This document shows, piece by piece, positions 15,595 through 26,400 of a stretch of DNA of 55,055 nucleotides. How positions within the stretch are numbered: the first letter of the stretch is position 1; the number at the start of each line of letters is the position of its first letter. The position numbers and the translations under genes are program-made. The notes under the pieces were generated by a model, which was given only the letters and a program-made list of their open reading frames with translations, searched no databases and was not told the DNA's origin. Location: assembly GCA_937992195.1 (NCBI GenBank), contig CALKKV010000020.1:1-55055 (forward strand), read 5' to 3'. Source of the stretch: an uncultured Gammaproteobacteria bacterium (lineage in GTDB: Bacteria > Pseudomonadota > Gammaproteobacteria > Arenicellales > Poriferihabitantaceae).

Positions 15595-17507
15595 TTAATA
15601 GACCATCCAAACATCGCCCGAAGCCGGACATTGAGTTGTTCGTAGGCTTTATGAAACAGAATCCAGCCCAGTGGCTGGTCTTCTTTGACGATCGACGCTT
15701 CCCCTTTCATACCGGGACGAAGCAATTTGTTGCTGTTATCCAGATTGACGCGCGAAATGAAAACTGTGTCGGCGTCAGCAACGACGGCCCTCGGCTGTAT
15801 TTTCCCTAGATTGCTTTCCCAGGATATATCGGGCAGTGCGTCAATAAAGATTTCTATTGGCAGCTCGGCATCCACATGCCGAAAGTCATCAACTGAAATG
15901 GCTATTTCAGCATTTACCTGGTCCAGGGGCGCGACTTCAAAAATCGCATTGCCTTTTTGAATTAAGCTACCCTGCTGCCGTTCGATATCTCCGCTAATTA
16001 CGATTCCGCTGATCGGCGAGACCACCTGCAGGTTATTAATCCGACTTTCAAGAAGGTCAATTTCCAATCCGATACGATCCATTTCCAGGCGAGAGAGCTG
16101 GGCACCTTGGGTATCTCTTTCCGCGACTTTGAGGTCTTTCTCTTTCTTCGCTCTCGCCTCATCGGCGCGTAACGCATCAAGCTGCCACTGCAGTTCTCTG
16201 CCGTCGAACTCGGCCATCAGATCGCCTTTATTTACAACGTCACCCGGGTCAACAACAACGTGATTTAATACTGCATCAAATGATGCGGATACAATACGTT
16301 GCTCTACCGGCTGTATTAATAAACTACTGGTAATGCGATGTGGAACCGGAATAAACATGGCCGCAAAAAGCGCAACAGCCAAAAATAATGCGAACAGCTT
16401 TCCAGAACCCGGTTTTTTTCTTTGAAGCAATCCGCCGTAATCACGACCCCGAGAAAGTGCGTGGACTGCATTGGTAAGCGGCAGCCCCGCCGCCATAATT
16501 TGATTTTTAAAAATCGGTGCAGGCAATGACTCTACCCACCAAAAGGTAATAACCCCGAGACATTCTTCCTCGTCCAAATTCAACGGTAGTGAAAGAATGG
16601 TACGTGCTTTACAAAAATTGAAAAATTGCTGATGACCGCCGAACAAGTTTCGCTCCCAATCTACTTCCGTATCAGGCAGCTGAATCACATCGCCATAGCT
16701 GCCAGATTCATCAAAGCAAAGCTGAAGTAGTCGATGAAATTCACCGCGTTTATTCACTTCATCCGTACCCGACAGCTGTACTAACTCAAAACTTGACTTG
16801 CCTTTATTTTTCAATCCTATTGCGACGTGGTCTGCGCCACTTAGTTCGCTAAGCTCAGCAACCAAATCAACATAGGCACGATCTTTTTCGGTAGCTGCAT
16901 TTAAATTGCTCACCACTTCAATTAGGCCACCGGTGAAATTTGATTCCTGCATCAAATACCGATTCGCGTTGTTTTGCTCCCAAAGATTGACGTATCCGGA
17001 AAGCAACTGGGTGAACAAACTCCACTGGCCGGAAGCTAACGATCTATTATTAAATATCAAGCAAATCACTTCTTTCTGGCTGTCGCTGCGGCTGACTGGT
17101 GAAAGAACAATATCAACGGTCTTATCTTTGTCTAACGGAGTTTGAACGCTATATCCTTTTTGGCGACACTCGTTTGCTAAAGCATCGACTTTCTGCATCA
17201 TGTCCGGGATTTTATGCACCAAACCACGGGAGATTAACCGCGGTCCTAATCTCAGTCCGCCATCGTTATTGGCAACAAAAAATAGTGCACCTTCTGCATG
17301 TGACACACTGACAGCGTGTTGCAGAAGAGATAATAAGTAATCGTTTCGCGACTGATTGGATTCACTCAAGCGAAGCAGTTGACCATAGGTGGTCTGTGGA
17401 TCGAAAAGAGGAAGTTGGGTTTTTGCTAGTTGCTCGGTTAATGCACTTGTCTTGCCGGGCACAGTTTCAACACTGACGGTTTTTAATGGTGCTCCAATTT
17501 GTTCCAT
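15591..17507 (-). CDS. GAF-domain / HlyD-type membrane-fusion adaptor hybrid
   Basis: A 638-residue protein with a cytosolic N-terminal half and a periplasmic C-terminal half. Residues about 50-180 and 205-350 look like two GAF-type sensor folds (AEGALFFVANNDG ... EVICLIFNNR; DHVAIGLKNKG ... CLGVITFWW). One transmembrane helix (about 371-388, LFALFLAVALFAAMFIPV) is followed by a membrane-fusion-protein domain: lipoyl-like halves at about 405-435 (VLNHVVVDPGDVVNKGDLMAEFDG) and 490-530 (VVSPISGIVISGDIE), with a coiled coil of about 50 residues between them. A normal HlyD protein has only a short cytosolic tail, so the fused sensor half is unusual and may gate export. The stop codon overlaps the start of the M50 fusion. 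ATG start at 17507; a 131-bp gap separates it from the upstream adaptor gene. Confidence 0.82.
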   Translation of the reverse strand: MEQIGAPLKTVSVETVPGKTSALTEQLAKTQLPLFDPQTTYGQLLRLSESNQSRNDYLLSLLQHAVSVSHAEGALFFVANNDGGLRLGPRLISRGLVHKIPDMMQKVDALANECRQKGYSVQTPLDKDKTVDIVLSPVSRSDSQKEVICLIFNNRSLASGQWSLFTQLLSGYVNLWEQNNANRYLMQESNFTGGLIEVVSNLNAATEKDRAYVDLVAELSELSGADHVAIGLKNKGKSSFELVQLSGTDEVNKRGEFHRLLQLCFDESGSYGDVIQLPDTEVDWERNLFGGHQQFFNFCKARTILSLPLNLDEEECLGVITFWWVESLPAPIFKNQIMAAGLPLTNAVHALSRGRDYGGLLQRKKPGSGKLFALFLAVALFAAMFIPVPHRITSSLLIQPVEQRIVSASFDAVLNHVVVDPGDVVNKGDLMAEFDGRELQWQLDALRADEARAKKEKDLKVAERDTQGAQLSRLEMDRIGLEIDLLESRINNLQVVSPISGIVISGDIERQQGSLIQKGNAIFEVAPLDQVNAEIAISVDDFRHVDAELPIEIFIDALPDISWESNLGKIQPRAVVADADTVFISRVNLDNSNKLLRPGMKGEASIVKEDQPLGWILFHKAYEQLNVRLRAMFGWSIK

Positions 17508-17638
17508 TGGTCAGTGTTACCTCACATTTACGGTTGGTTAGCATCTTCAGAAGAACAAGCCAAGTTGACTACAGGGTTTTGCTGTTCTCAGTACTATTAG
17601 AAAGTATTATTTCGATGCCTTGCTGTTCTTAGGTCCAA

Positions 17639-18451
17639 TCACTCTAGCACCATTTTACCCGCTAGTCCGCTTCTCGCATCATTGGGTTGGTCTATAACCA
17701 AGGTTACCTTGGCGGTACCGCTGGTGGGATCGATTACCTCGGAAAGATACTCAACAACTGCTTCCAGCTCTTGATTGCCCTCGTCAACCACAAGCTTAAC
17801 CGATGCTCCCTCAGATAAATTTGAAGCTTCAGCGCTTGGAATATTCGTGACGAACTTTAATTTCTCAATATTCACCACCCGAATAAACGGACCCTGCGAA
17901 GCAGATACCAGCTCACCACTATCGCGGTTCACCGTCACGATTTCTCCATCTATCGGGGAACGAATATGATTTTGATTAATCTGGGCCTGAATTCTTTTGT
18001 ATTCAAGTTCCGCAACCAGCTGCTGCTCTTGCGCCCGAGTGACTTGTGTACTGGCAACACTTTCTTCCAACTCGGCTTTATTAAGCTCGTCTCTGCGGGC
18101 GTTTCCTGCCGCATGCAGTCTCTTGAATTCAGCCAGTTTTTGTTTCGCACTTTCCCATTCTGCCTTGGCGGCGAGAATAGAAGCTTGTGAGTCCTTCTTG
18201 GCTTTCGCAACTTTCAGGGATGCGCCAATCAAGCGAAAGTCAATCACCGCCACGACATCACCCTTGGCAACCTGATCGCCTTCTTTTACTTTCACAGACT
18301 GCAGAATGCCAGTCTCTGATGACGCGATATCTACGGTTTCGATTGGCTCAAGAAAACCTTCATAGCCAAAGCTCGGCAACGGCATCGTCAAAATAATAAC
18401 GAGCGTTCCAGTTCCGAACATCTTGGTATTTACACTTTTCATACGAGCCAA
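17639..18451 (-). CDS. periplasmic HlyD/RND-type membrane-fusion adaptor
   Basis: A 270-residue exported adaptor. A signal peptide (about 1-29, hydrophobic TGTLVIILTMPLPSFG) leads into a short family protein: first lipoyl half IASSETGILQSVKVKEGDQVAKGDVVAVID, coiled-coil hairpin about 75-160, second lipoyl half HIRSPIDGEIVTVNRDSGELV, then a beta-barrel domain. It lacks a lipobox and a transmembrane anchor other than the signal segment. Adaptors of this kind bridge an inner-membrane pump and TolC. Start appears to be TTG at 18451 with AAGG seven bases upstream; an ATG at 18442 is the alternative and makes little difference. It follows the TolC-like gene by 27 bp. No RND or ABC pump is adjacent, so the partner is probably the SecA/M50/GAF machine of the same operon. 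Confidence 0.85.
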   Translation of the reverse strand: MARMKSVNTKMFGTGTLVIILTMPLPSFGYEGFLEPIETVDIASSETGILQSVKVKEGDQVAKGDVVAVIDFRLIGASLKVAKAKKDSQASILAAKAEWESAKQKLAEFKRLHAAGNARRDELNKAELEESVASTQVTRAQEQQLVAELEYKRIQAQINQNHIRSPIDGEIVTVNRDSGELVSASQGPFIRVVNIEKLKFVTNIPSAEASNLSEGASVKLVVDEGNQELEAVVEYLSEVIDPTSGTAKVTLVIDQPNDARSGLAGKMVLE

Positions 18452-18478
18452 TCTCTCACCTTAGATCGCTATTTTACT

Positions 18479-20431
18479 CTATTGCTTAAGACTTACCGGC
18501 TCCAGTTGATACGTAGGCAGATCTTCAACATGGGGATCGCTATCCTTAAAGTATCGCGGCTTGATATCCTGCGTTTCCATCAACATTCCGGTTGCACGGT
18601 CAATATTTGCAAGGGCGATGTTGTAAGTAGTCATGCTGTTGATGAAGTCATACTCGCTCTCTATCAATCGATCATGGGCATCCAACAGTCTTTCAAGGTA
18701 CGCACTGCTATTATTACCGCCACCAAGCTCTACCGATTGTCGTTGTTCCAGACTTTCAACTTCTGATTTCACTGCCTCCATCGTCGTGTATTTAGTTTGC
18801 ATTTCCCGATAAGACGTTTCAACTTCACGCACGGAAACCTGGACTTCAACTAACACAGTGTCGACAGTGGTCTTTAGCTGATTCGCTAACTGACGTGCTT
18901 CCGCTTGTCGACGCTGATGTCGCGCCTTGCCAGCTCGATTGCCAAGGGTCCACTCTAGAACCAGACCAGCAGTCCAACTGCCATCACCTTCATCGAACTG
19001 ATTGTCAAATGCATCGCCAGTATCGCTCTCGCCTGCCAGACCATCGCGATAATATCCAAGCACAAAGTTAAGCACAGGGCGTAGTTCAGACTTAGTCATA
19101 TTCACCCTGATTGCACTTGCTTTTAGCTGCTTCAGCGCCTGAGAAATTTCTGGACGCTTTGCCAGGGCCAAAGACACCGCAAGGTCTTGAGTGACCGTAC
19201 TCTTTCTTGTCAACGGTGCAAGTTGCGGCACTATTTCAAAGGTATCGCTGATTCGGAAAGTTGGGTCATTGATCAGTGAAACAATTCTCGCTTCTGCATT
19301 CCGTACCGCAGACTCAGCTCTTACCACATTTGATTTCCGATCCAAGACTTCGGATCGTAATCTTTGTAGCTGCACTTGCGACACGTCAACACCAGATCGG
19401 GCTTCCAATTGGTCCACTATTTTTTGGGTACGGTCTACAAGAGCTCTTCGCTGAACCAATACCGCTCTTTCAAGATAGAGACCCCAATAGGAGCGAACCA
19501 ATTCCAGCATGTGTGATTCGATCTGACGCTTGAATTCATCTCGCGCTACACTACCATCAAGCTTTGCTACTTCAATCAAACTCTTGTTGTATCTGACACC
19601 AGCACCGTTCAACAGCGGCTGCGTCAATGTGATAGCCAAGCGGGTATTTGCCTGATCACCCGGCTCAAGAAACTCGGAGTTATTATCCAGGACACCCCAG
19701 CGTTGCGAGATATCAAGCTCGGTGCCGGAAACAAACTTCTTTCTAATGCCCGCCTTAAATACCCATTCATCTTCGAGAAAGCGCTCGGGACCACCCGTTT
19801 TCAAAGTGCTGCCGACAGGTTCGTCCAGATCAGTTAACTGATAATCCGCGTAAGCGACCGGGTCAAATGCACCGCGTGCTTCAAGCTCCGCAGTCTCTCT
19901 AATCACAGGCACATCGGCAAACACCTTGATCTGGCTTGAGTTTTGCACCGCCCGTAATATTAGCGATTCAGGCGTCACACTTTCCGCCGCAGTTTCACGT
20001 CCCAGCGGCTTTAAGATTTGCTGATCCCACCATGGCGATACTTCGCTTGGCATTGCGGATACATCATCGTAAGTTTTGTAAGGATTTTTGCCATTTCCAA
20101 TCTTCTGCGCCTGCTCTTTGGCCTCTTCAATAATTGGTGGCACACGTTTGAAGGTATCTATCTCACCCCACGTAATTAAATCTTCTTCAATATCCGCGTC
20201 TTTGTCTCGCCAGTTAACCGGTTCGCCATCAGAGGAATATTGTTGATTAGATTCTTCCGACGAACCCACAATAACAATATCTAACCCCCCTTCTCCTAAC
20301 TGTTGCTTCGCCACTTCGGGGGAATATTTCCAGCTGTCATCGGCGGACGCACCCAATGAAAGCGTGAAGACAGCAGCCGCTGTTATCCCAGCGGTCAGGT
20401 AGTTTCTATTTTTCATAGTGATTATCTTCAT
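18479..20431 (-). CDS. TolC-family outer-membrane channel protein
   Basis: A 650-residue outer-membrane efflux protein. It starts with a signal peptide (MKNRNYLTAGITAAAVFTLSL-type, cleavage near GASA-DD; initiation at 20431 or the internal ATG at 20416). An unusual acidic stretch of about 140 residues precedes the TolC domain. From about 170 on, two helical hairpin repeats with strand segments are visible: LILRAVQNSSQIKVFADVP, ITLTQPLLNGAGVRYN, ALVDRTQKIVDQLEARSGVD, and in the second half LALAKRPEISQALKQLKASA and LEWTLGNRAGKARHQRRQAEA. Length exceeds TolC (about 490) because of the N-terminal extension and C-terminal tail. It lies 8 bp after the giant surface-protein gene and 27 bp before the adaptor gene, so it probably supplies the outer-membrane exit for that protein. 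Confidence 0.88.
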   Translation of the reverse strand: MKIITMKNRNYLTAGITAAAVFTLSLGASADDSWKYSPEVAKQQLGEGGLDIVIVGSSEESNQQYSSDGEPVNWRDKDADIEEDLITWGEIDTFKRVPPIIEEAKEQAQKIGNGKNPYKTYDDVSAMPSEVSPWWDQQILKPLGRETAAESVTPESLILRAVQNSSQIKVFADVPVIRETAELEARGAFDPVAYADYQLTDLDEPVGSTLKTGGPERFLEDEWVFKAGIRKKFVSGTELDISQRWGVLDNNSEFLEPGDQANTRLAITLTQPLLNGAGVRYNKSLIEVAKLDGSVARDEFKRQIESHMLELVRSYWGLYLERAVLVQRRALVDRTQKIVDQLEARSGVDVSQVQLQRLRSEVLDRKSNVVRAESAVRNAEARIVSLINDPTFRISDTFEIVPQLAPLTRKSTVTQDLAVSLALAKRPEISQALKQLKASAIRVNMTKSELRPVLNFVLGYYRDGLAGESDTGDAFDNQFDEGDGSWTAGLVLEWTLGNRAGKARHQRRQAEARQLANQLKTTVDTVLVEVQVSVREVETSYREMQTKYTTMEAVKSEVESLEQRQSVELGGGNNSSAYLERLLDAHDRLIESEYDFINSMTTYNIALANIDRATGMLMETQDIKPRYFKDSDPHVEDLPTYQLEPVSLKQ

Positions 20432-20439
20432 TCTCTCGA

Positions 20440-23400
20440 TTAAATATTTTCAACATTTGCAGTTCCAAGGAACTCGTATGGATGGTTCCAGTCTTCTCCC
20501 GGCTTTCCAAACGGCGTCTGATTTCCCTGATGAATGCTTTCCATTATAGAGTCAGCCTTTTCAGCAATCACATCTCCAACCTGCAGCCCCTTATAGTGCA
20601 CAGCGCGGGCGTCGGTTGCAGGCGTGAAATAGACGCGAGTATTAAACTCTCCACTTGAGCTCTCGTTATGACTCGCAGGAGTAATTTGTACTTCGATATG
20701 ATGCGGAGATTTATCCAGCACAACTTGCGGCAGGCTAAATACCCAGTTACCTGCTGTGTCAGCAAGGGTTGAGGTGTATCCTAATATCGCACCGCTTTCA
20801 TCGTAAACAATCATAGTGACGTTCGAGCCGTGCTCAGTGATACCTGTTGCCATGTAATGGACAGGAGTCTTTGGCAACTCGGTTTGAATATCATCACGAA
20901 TACGCTGGAACAGCTCATCGAATTCATCCCGAAGCAAGTCGAACACGTCGTAGACAAATATAAACGGTTCTGGAGCTTCTACTGCAGCGGGAATCGGAGC
21001 AATCGGATCTTCAATATTGATGATCACCTCCGGAGGATCGGGCACGGGCCTGATATTTAATTCATCTGTAGCTTCCTGAGTAGGCTCATCTCGGTCAAAC
21101 GGATTGTCACCCGGTGCCGAATCGCCATCAACCGTTGCGGTGTTAACCGCTGTTTCAGGACCGATATCCTGGGTCACCTGCACCGTAAAAGACAAAACAA
21201 CTGTCTGACCTGGCAAGACCACCAGAGTCGGATCACCTGGAACACCTGCACTCGAATCAAGAGTAAAAGTAACAACATTATCTGTCACACTAAATGTGAA
21301 ACCTGGCGGCACTGAAGCTGGAGAAATCGTCCCTATATTGAACTGCGACGCATCCAGTGGATCACTCACCACTACATCATAAGCTGGTCCAGTTCCTGAG
21401 TTAGTTATCTCCAGCTGAACCGTTACCGTATCTCCGGAAGTCACAGTTTCTACATCTGCTGTACCCGAGGCATTCAAAAACACCTTGGCGATTTCCAGCT
21501 CAGGTTCAACAATCTCTACATCCGCACTATCTTCAATCACGATCGGTGTCGTAGTATCAAATGGATTGGCAGGATCACCAGTTGGTGTTCCGAAAAACTC
21601 GAGTGTTGCATCGTTGGTCTGCACCGCACCGTCTGTGTTCTCTGGCTCAAGATCCATTACCACAGCAGTAACCTGAATGGTGATTGTCTGTAGCGACAGG
21701 TCGTCGACATCGGCAACGGTAACGCCACCAAAACTAAACACAACCTGGTCATCAAAGCCGTCCGGCAAGTTAATATCGGACGAGCTAATGTCACTGTCGT
21801 CAGTCGCAGCAGGTGTAGCTGCTCCGAGGGTTGTTGGATCCAATACCGACAGAGTATCACCCACAGCTAAATCGGACGCTGAAACCGCGCTACCAATATT
21901 TATTATCTCTGCGCCGACAAGAGCAAAGCCATCTGGCAGATCGTCGATTAAATTGACGTCAACCGGAATCGGCTGTCCCGCCGCATCCAGAAGAGATTCG
22001 GGTAGCGTTACAGTCAGCTCGTAGACCACCTGTTCTCCAACACTTAAGTCAACAAGCGTTGGATCATGCTGATCTGAACCGGTATCCGGATTCAGCCCCT
22101 GCAGAACAACTTTCTCAAGGCCTGGATCTTCGTAAACAAAATCCGAGTCATCATCACTCGTGTCTCTCTCGGTATCTAACCCAGGAATATCGACAACCTC
22201 ATCATCTGGGATAGAGTCAGCAGTTGCTTCCGCTGTGTTATCAATTTGCCCGCCGGCATCAGCAGCGCCGGTATATTCAAGGACAAATTCGATTCGGACG
22301 GTCTCTCCTGGTTCAATAAAGAAGTCAGGGTCAGTAGCATTACCAGAAGAGGTCATGGTGAACGTAACCGTATCGGTTGGCACAGGGTTAGCGCCATCTT
22401 CGACCGAATAGACAAACCCTGGTGGTGTCAGCTGCGGGCCAACAATTGTCCAATTAGTTAAATCGATTTCGTCAGTCACCAATGTGTCATAAGCGTTTGA
22501 TGTACCACTATTGGTGACTTCGAGAACCACAACAACCTGATCACCTGTACCCACCGTATAAACGTCGGCGCCAGTTACTGGATCAATAAAGGTTTTTGCA
22601 ATTTCAATTTCAGGCTCTACGATCTCAACAACCGCAGTGTCATCAAGGATAATTGGCTCATCTGGAGTTTCTTCCCACGTCAGGGTCGCACCATTTGTCT
22701 GCTGCACACCAGCGAAGTTAATCGGATCATCCAGCACAACCGCATCAACTTGCACCACGATTGTCTGCTCTTCGCCTGCAAGCGTATCCATATCGTTGAC
22801 CGCAAGTCCACCAAAGTCGAAGAGCACACTGCCGCCGCCAATGGTGCCAGTGATGTTGGCACTGCCAGCCACAAGAGAATCGCCAATCGCCAAGCCGCTG
22901 CTTGCAGGTCCACCTGTTACCGAAGCATTTCCACTGTCGAAAAACTCACCGCCGCTAATATCTCCAGCGGTGGTATTACCGCCAATGGCAACCACCCTCG
23001 CGTCAACCAATGCCATACCTGCTGGCAACACATCATTAATGGACGTCCCTACCGTAGTCAGGTCTGGATCGTCAAATGTCGTCGGTATCGTAATGGTGAT
23101 TTCATAGGTCACCACTTCGCCAATGGTTAAGTCCGGCAAAGTTGGGTCAAACTGACCATTGCCCGTTCCAGCATTGCTGGTTGCCTCAAGATCAGCATCC
23201 CCCGGAGGGACACCGACAAAACTATCTGCAACTTCTTTAACGATTGCTGGTAGCGCAAACAGCACATCGGTATCGTCATCTTCTGTACCACGCTGCTGAT
23301 CTTCGTTTGGATCACCCGGTGGCAATGAGTCTCCCTCTACATCTGCCGTGTTCTCGATTGTGTCATTTGGACCTAATGCCAAATCACCGGCAAGGGTAAT

Positions 23401-26400
23401 ATTAAATCGAAGTATTACCGTCTCACCGGGTGGAATCGTTCCGCCGGTGAATTCAATCAAATCACCCGTTGCTGAGTAGATAAATGCTGCAGCCGTGCCC
23501 GTTGGAGTTGGGACATTTACCGCGGATCCTGTATCGATAAATCCTGAAGCAACATTTGCAGTAAGGTCATCGGTAACCAAAACATCATAGGCGTGGGCTG
23601 ATCCAGTATTTTCAACCTCTAGTTCAACCTGAATCGTCTCGCCTGCAACCGCAGTAAAGATTGGTGTTCCTGTAACCGGATCAACAAAGTTCTTGGTAAT
23701 TTCAAGTACAGGCTCTACAACTTCAACCGTAGCGCTATCTTCGAAATCTTCACCACCATAAGTCAGTGTCGCAACGTTCTCTTTATCATTCGATGTTGGA
23801 ACCCCAGGAACCTCCTGGGCATTCACAGGGTCATTCACCACAATCGCGGTAACGTTCACCACGATTTGCTGCTCACTCAGATCACCGTCGTCATCCAGAT
23901 CAATGACTGAGATGGTACCGATATTGAATGTTATGGCTGCATCTCCCGGAACACCGATAATTCCCGTAGCACTAAGTGTATCGCCAACCATTAAGTCACT
24001 ATTGAAGATCTCACTACCAATACTAATTACTTCAGCCGAAACCAAATCAAAATTAGTTGGCAAAGTATCTGTTAACTGCGCCAGAACCGCCTCACCCGCA
24101 TCATCCAAACCATCATTGTTGATATCGGTTTCAGGTAATGTAACAACCAGTTGATAGGTTACTGTTTCACCGATCGTGACATCGATCAATGGATCAAACT
24201 GGCCGCTACCTGTATCAGCTACGCTGGTATCAATAATGGTTTTTTCTAAGCCTGGATCACCAACAATAATGTCAGTATCCTCGTCCTCAACGTCGCGTTC
24301 TTCCGGATTATCGCCGGGCAAACTATCGCCGATCACCGTGGCGGTATTTTCCGTAGTGAGGCCGTCAAAGCCGTCTACTGCCAGCTCCACGTCGGTAACG
24401 GTAACGTCAAACTCGAAGATAAGTATCTCATCAGGTGCAATAAAATCGTCGGGAGCTGCGTTAAAACTCGCCGCATCATCACCAAGTCCAGCCGCACCTG
24501 GCGCAGGATTAAAAGTGAAGCCCGCTGGAACTGGTAGCACAGGAGTCGGACTAACAAAAACCGGCTGATCGATATTATATGGATCAGACACAACCACATC
24601 GTAAGCGTTTGCAGTTCCGGTATTTTCAACAACCAGTCTGATGCGAACCGTATCTCCCACGGTTATCGGATCAGTAATCGGATCACCCGTCGCTGGATCA
24701 ACAAACTCCTTATCAATAGTGAGTTCCGGCACAATGACATCGATCGTTTCTTCGTCTTCAATCACTTCACCAGCCCCGGGATTATCCGGATCCGCGGCGA
24801 AGTTAAGGCTTGCCGTGTTAGTCAGTTCGTCGCCATCGGCGTTATCAGGCAGATTTTTAACCACTGCCGTGATCTGTACACGGATAATGTTATTTGCAGG
24901 GTCATTGTCACCAGGTACGGTAACCACCCCAAAATCAAACACTACCTGATCATCAAAACCGTCGCCACTTTCATCCGTAACGATGACATTCGAATCGGTT
25001 TCAGTTGCTCCCTGAAGCAGACCATTTGTACTAGTGATACCGGCACCAACAAATGAAACTTCTGCACCTGTCACTTCCAGCACCCCATCCGGGTCTGACA
25101 ATGGAGGCAGGGTATCTGTCACCAATACAGGCGTTGTACCTTCCTGCAGGGTAACAACGAGTTCATAAGTCACTGTTTCGCCAATGGTCAGATCAGGTTC
25201 ACCGTCGCCGCCATCGCCGTGAATCGAGGTGCTGACGATGTTTTTCTCGAACTCAGGTACGCCAGTGAAAAACTCGGCGGGATCATCGTCGCTGTAAACG
25301 TCATCTGGATCAGAAGGATCACCACGCTCATTTCCTTCTCCATCATTTTCATGACCAGGCGGCAAGCTGCTGTATTCTATTTCTCCAGTGTTTTCTACAA
25401 GCGCGTTTGGCGTAATCGCGTCAGCAATCTGGGCAGTAACCGTAATGGTTACAATTTCATTAAAATTAATCGTAAATGGATTGACGGTTTCAATCGCATC
25501 GCCGGCGGCATTCACAGCGATATCGCCGGGCTGCACACCGTTAGGCCCCGACGCAGCGCCAGAGGAAACAGCACTCACAAACGCAACGTTAATTAACTCG
25601 GGCGGGATCGCGTCGCTGAAGTTGACGTCATGTGCATCAGTGGAGCTGTCACCGGTATGGCTAATCACAAATGTGTAGGTTACCGTATCGCCTGCGTTCA
25701 GTGGTCCTGCGGCAACGCCATCTGCTAATCCGTTTATTGTTTTCACAATCTCCAGATCTGGCTCAATAACTTCGATGTCTTCTGCATCCACCGTATCCGT
25801 CATCTGCTCAACTGTGTTGCCCTCTTCGTCGGTGGTTTCAAAAGTAAACAACGCAGAGTTATCCAACACTTCGCCATCGACATTAGAAGGAATATCGACC
25901 ACAACAACTCTGTATTCAATAATAATCTGGTCGAGTCCTTGATCCACCCCAGTTACAGGCGCCGCTCCGGCATTATCACCTGTGGCAAGAATATCGCCAA
26001 AACTAAATGTGATGCCCTGACCAACAGTCGAATCACCTGTAAGCGCTGTGGGGATCGCTGTTTCATCTTCTAAATCAACAGGAGATGCTCCTGAGCCGAC
26101 AACATTTGAGCCATTGGCAGTTCCGGTTATCGAAACAATATCGACGAACTCCAAACCGGGAGTTAAGCTATCAACAATTTCAGCGTTATCGAATGAGCCT
26201 TCTGGCACATCAATCGTAATGCGGTAAGTCACAATCTCACCAATGGTCGCCTGATTTTCAGCATTGGAATCAGAGTCAACGTCAGACCCGACTAGCTCTT
26301 TCGCTATTTCTGGACCTGGAACCGTAATATCCTCAGCAGGATCAGAGTCTGAATAATCCCGCTCGCCCTGATCTTCGACAAAATCAGAGCGGTCGTCTTC

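Noticed and set aside
17639..20431. Adaptor plus TolC as an RND or type I efflux pump
   Set aside because: No RND pump or ABC exporter lies in the operon; the only ATPase is SecA-like, so a standard pump cannot be assembled from these genes alone.
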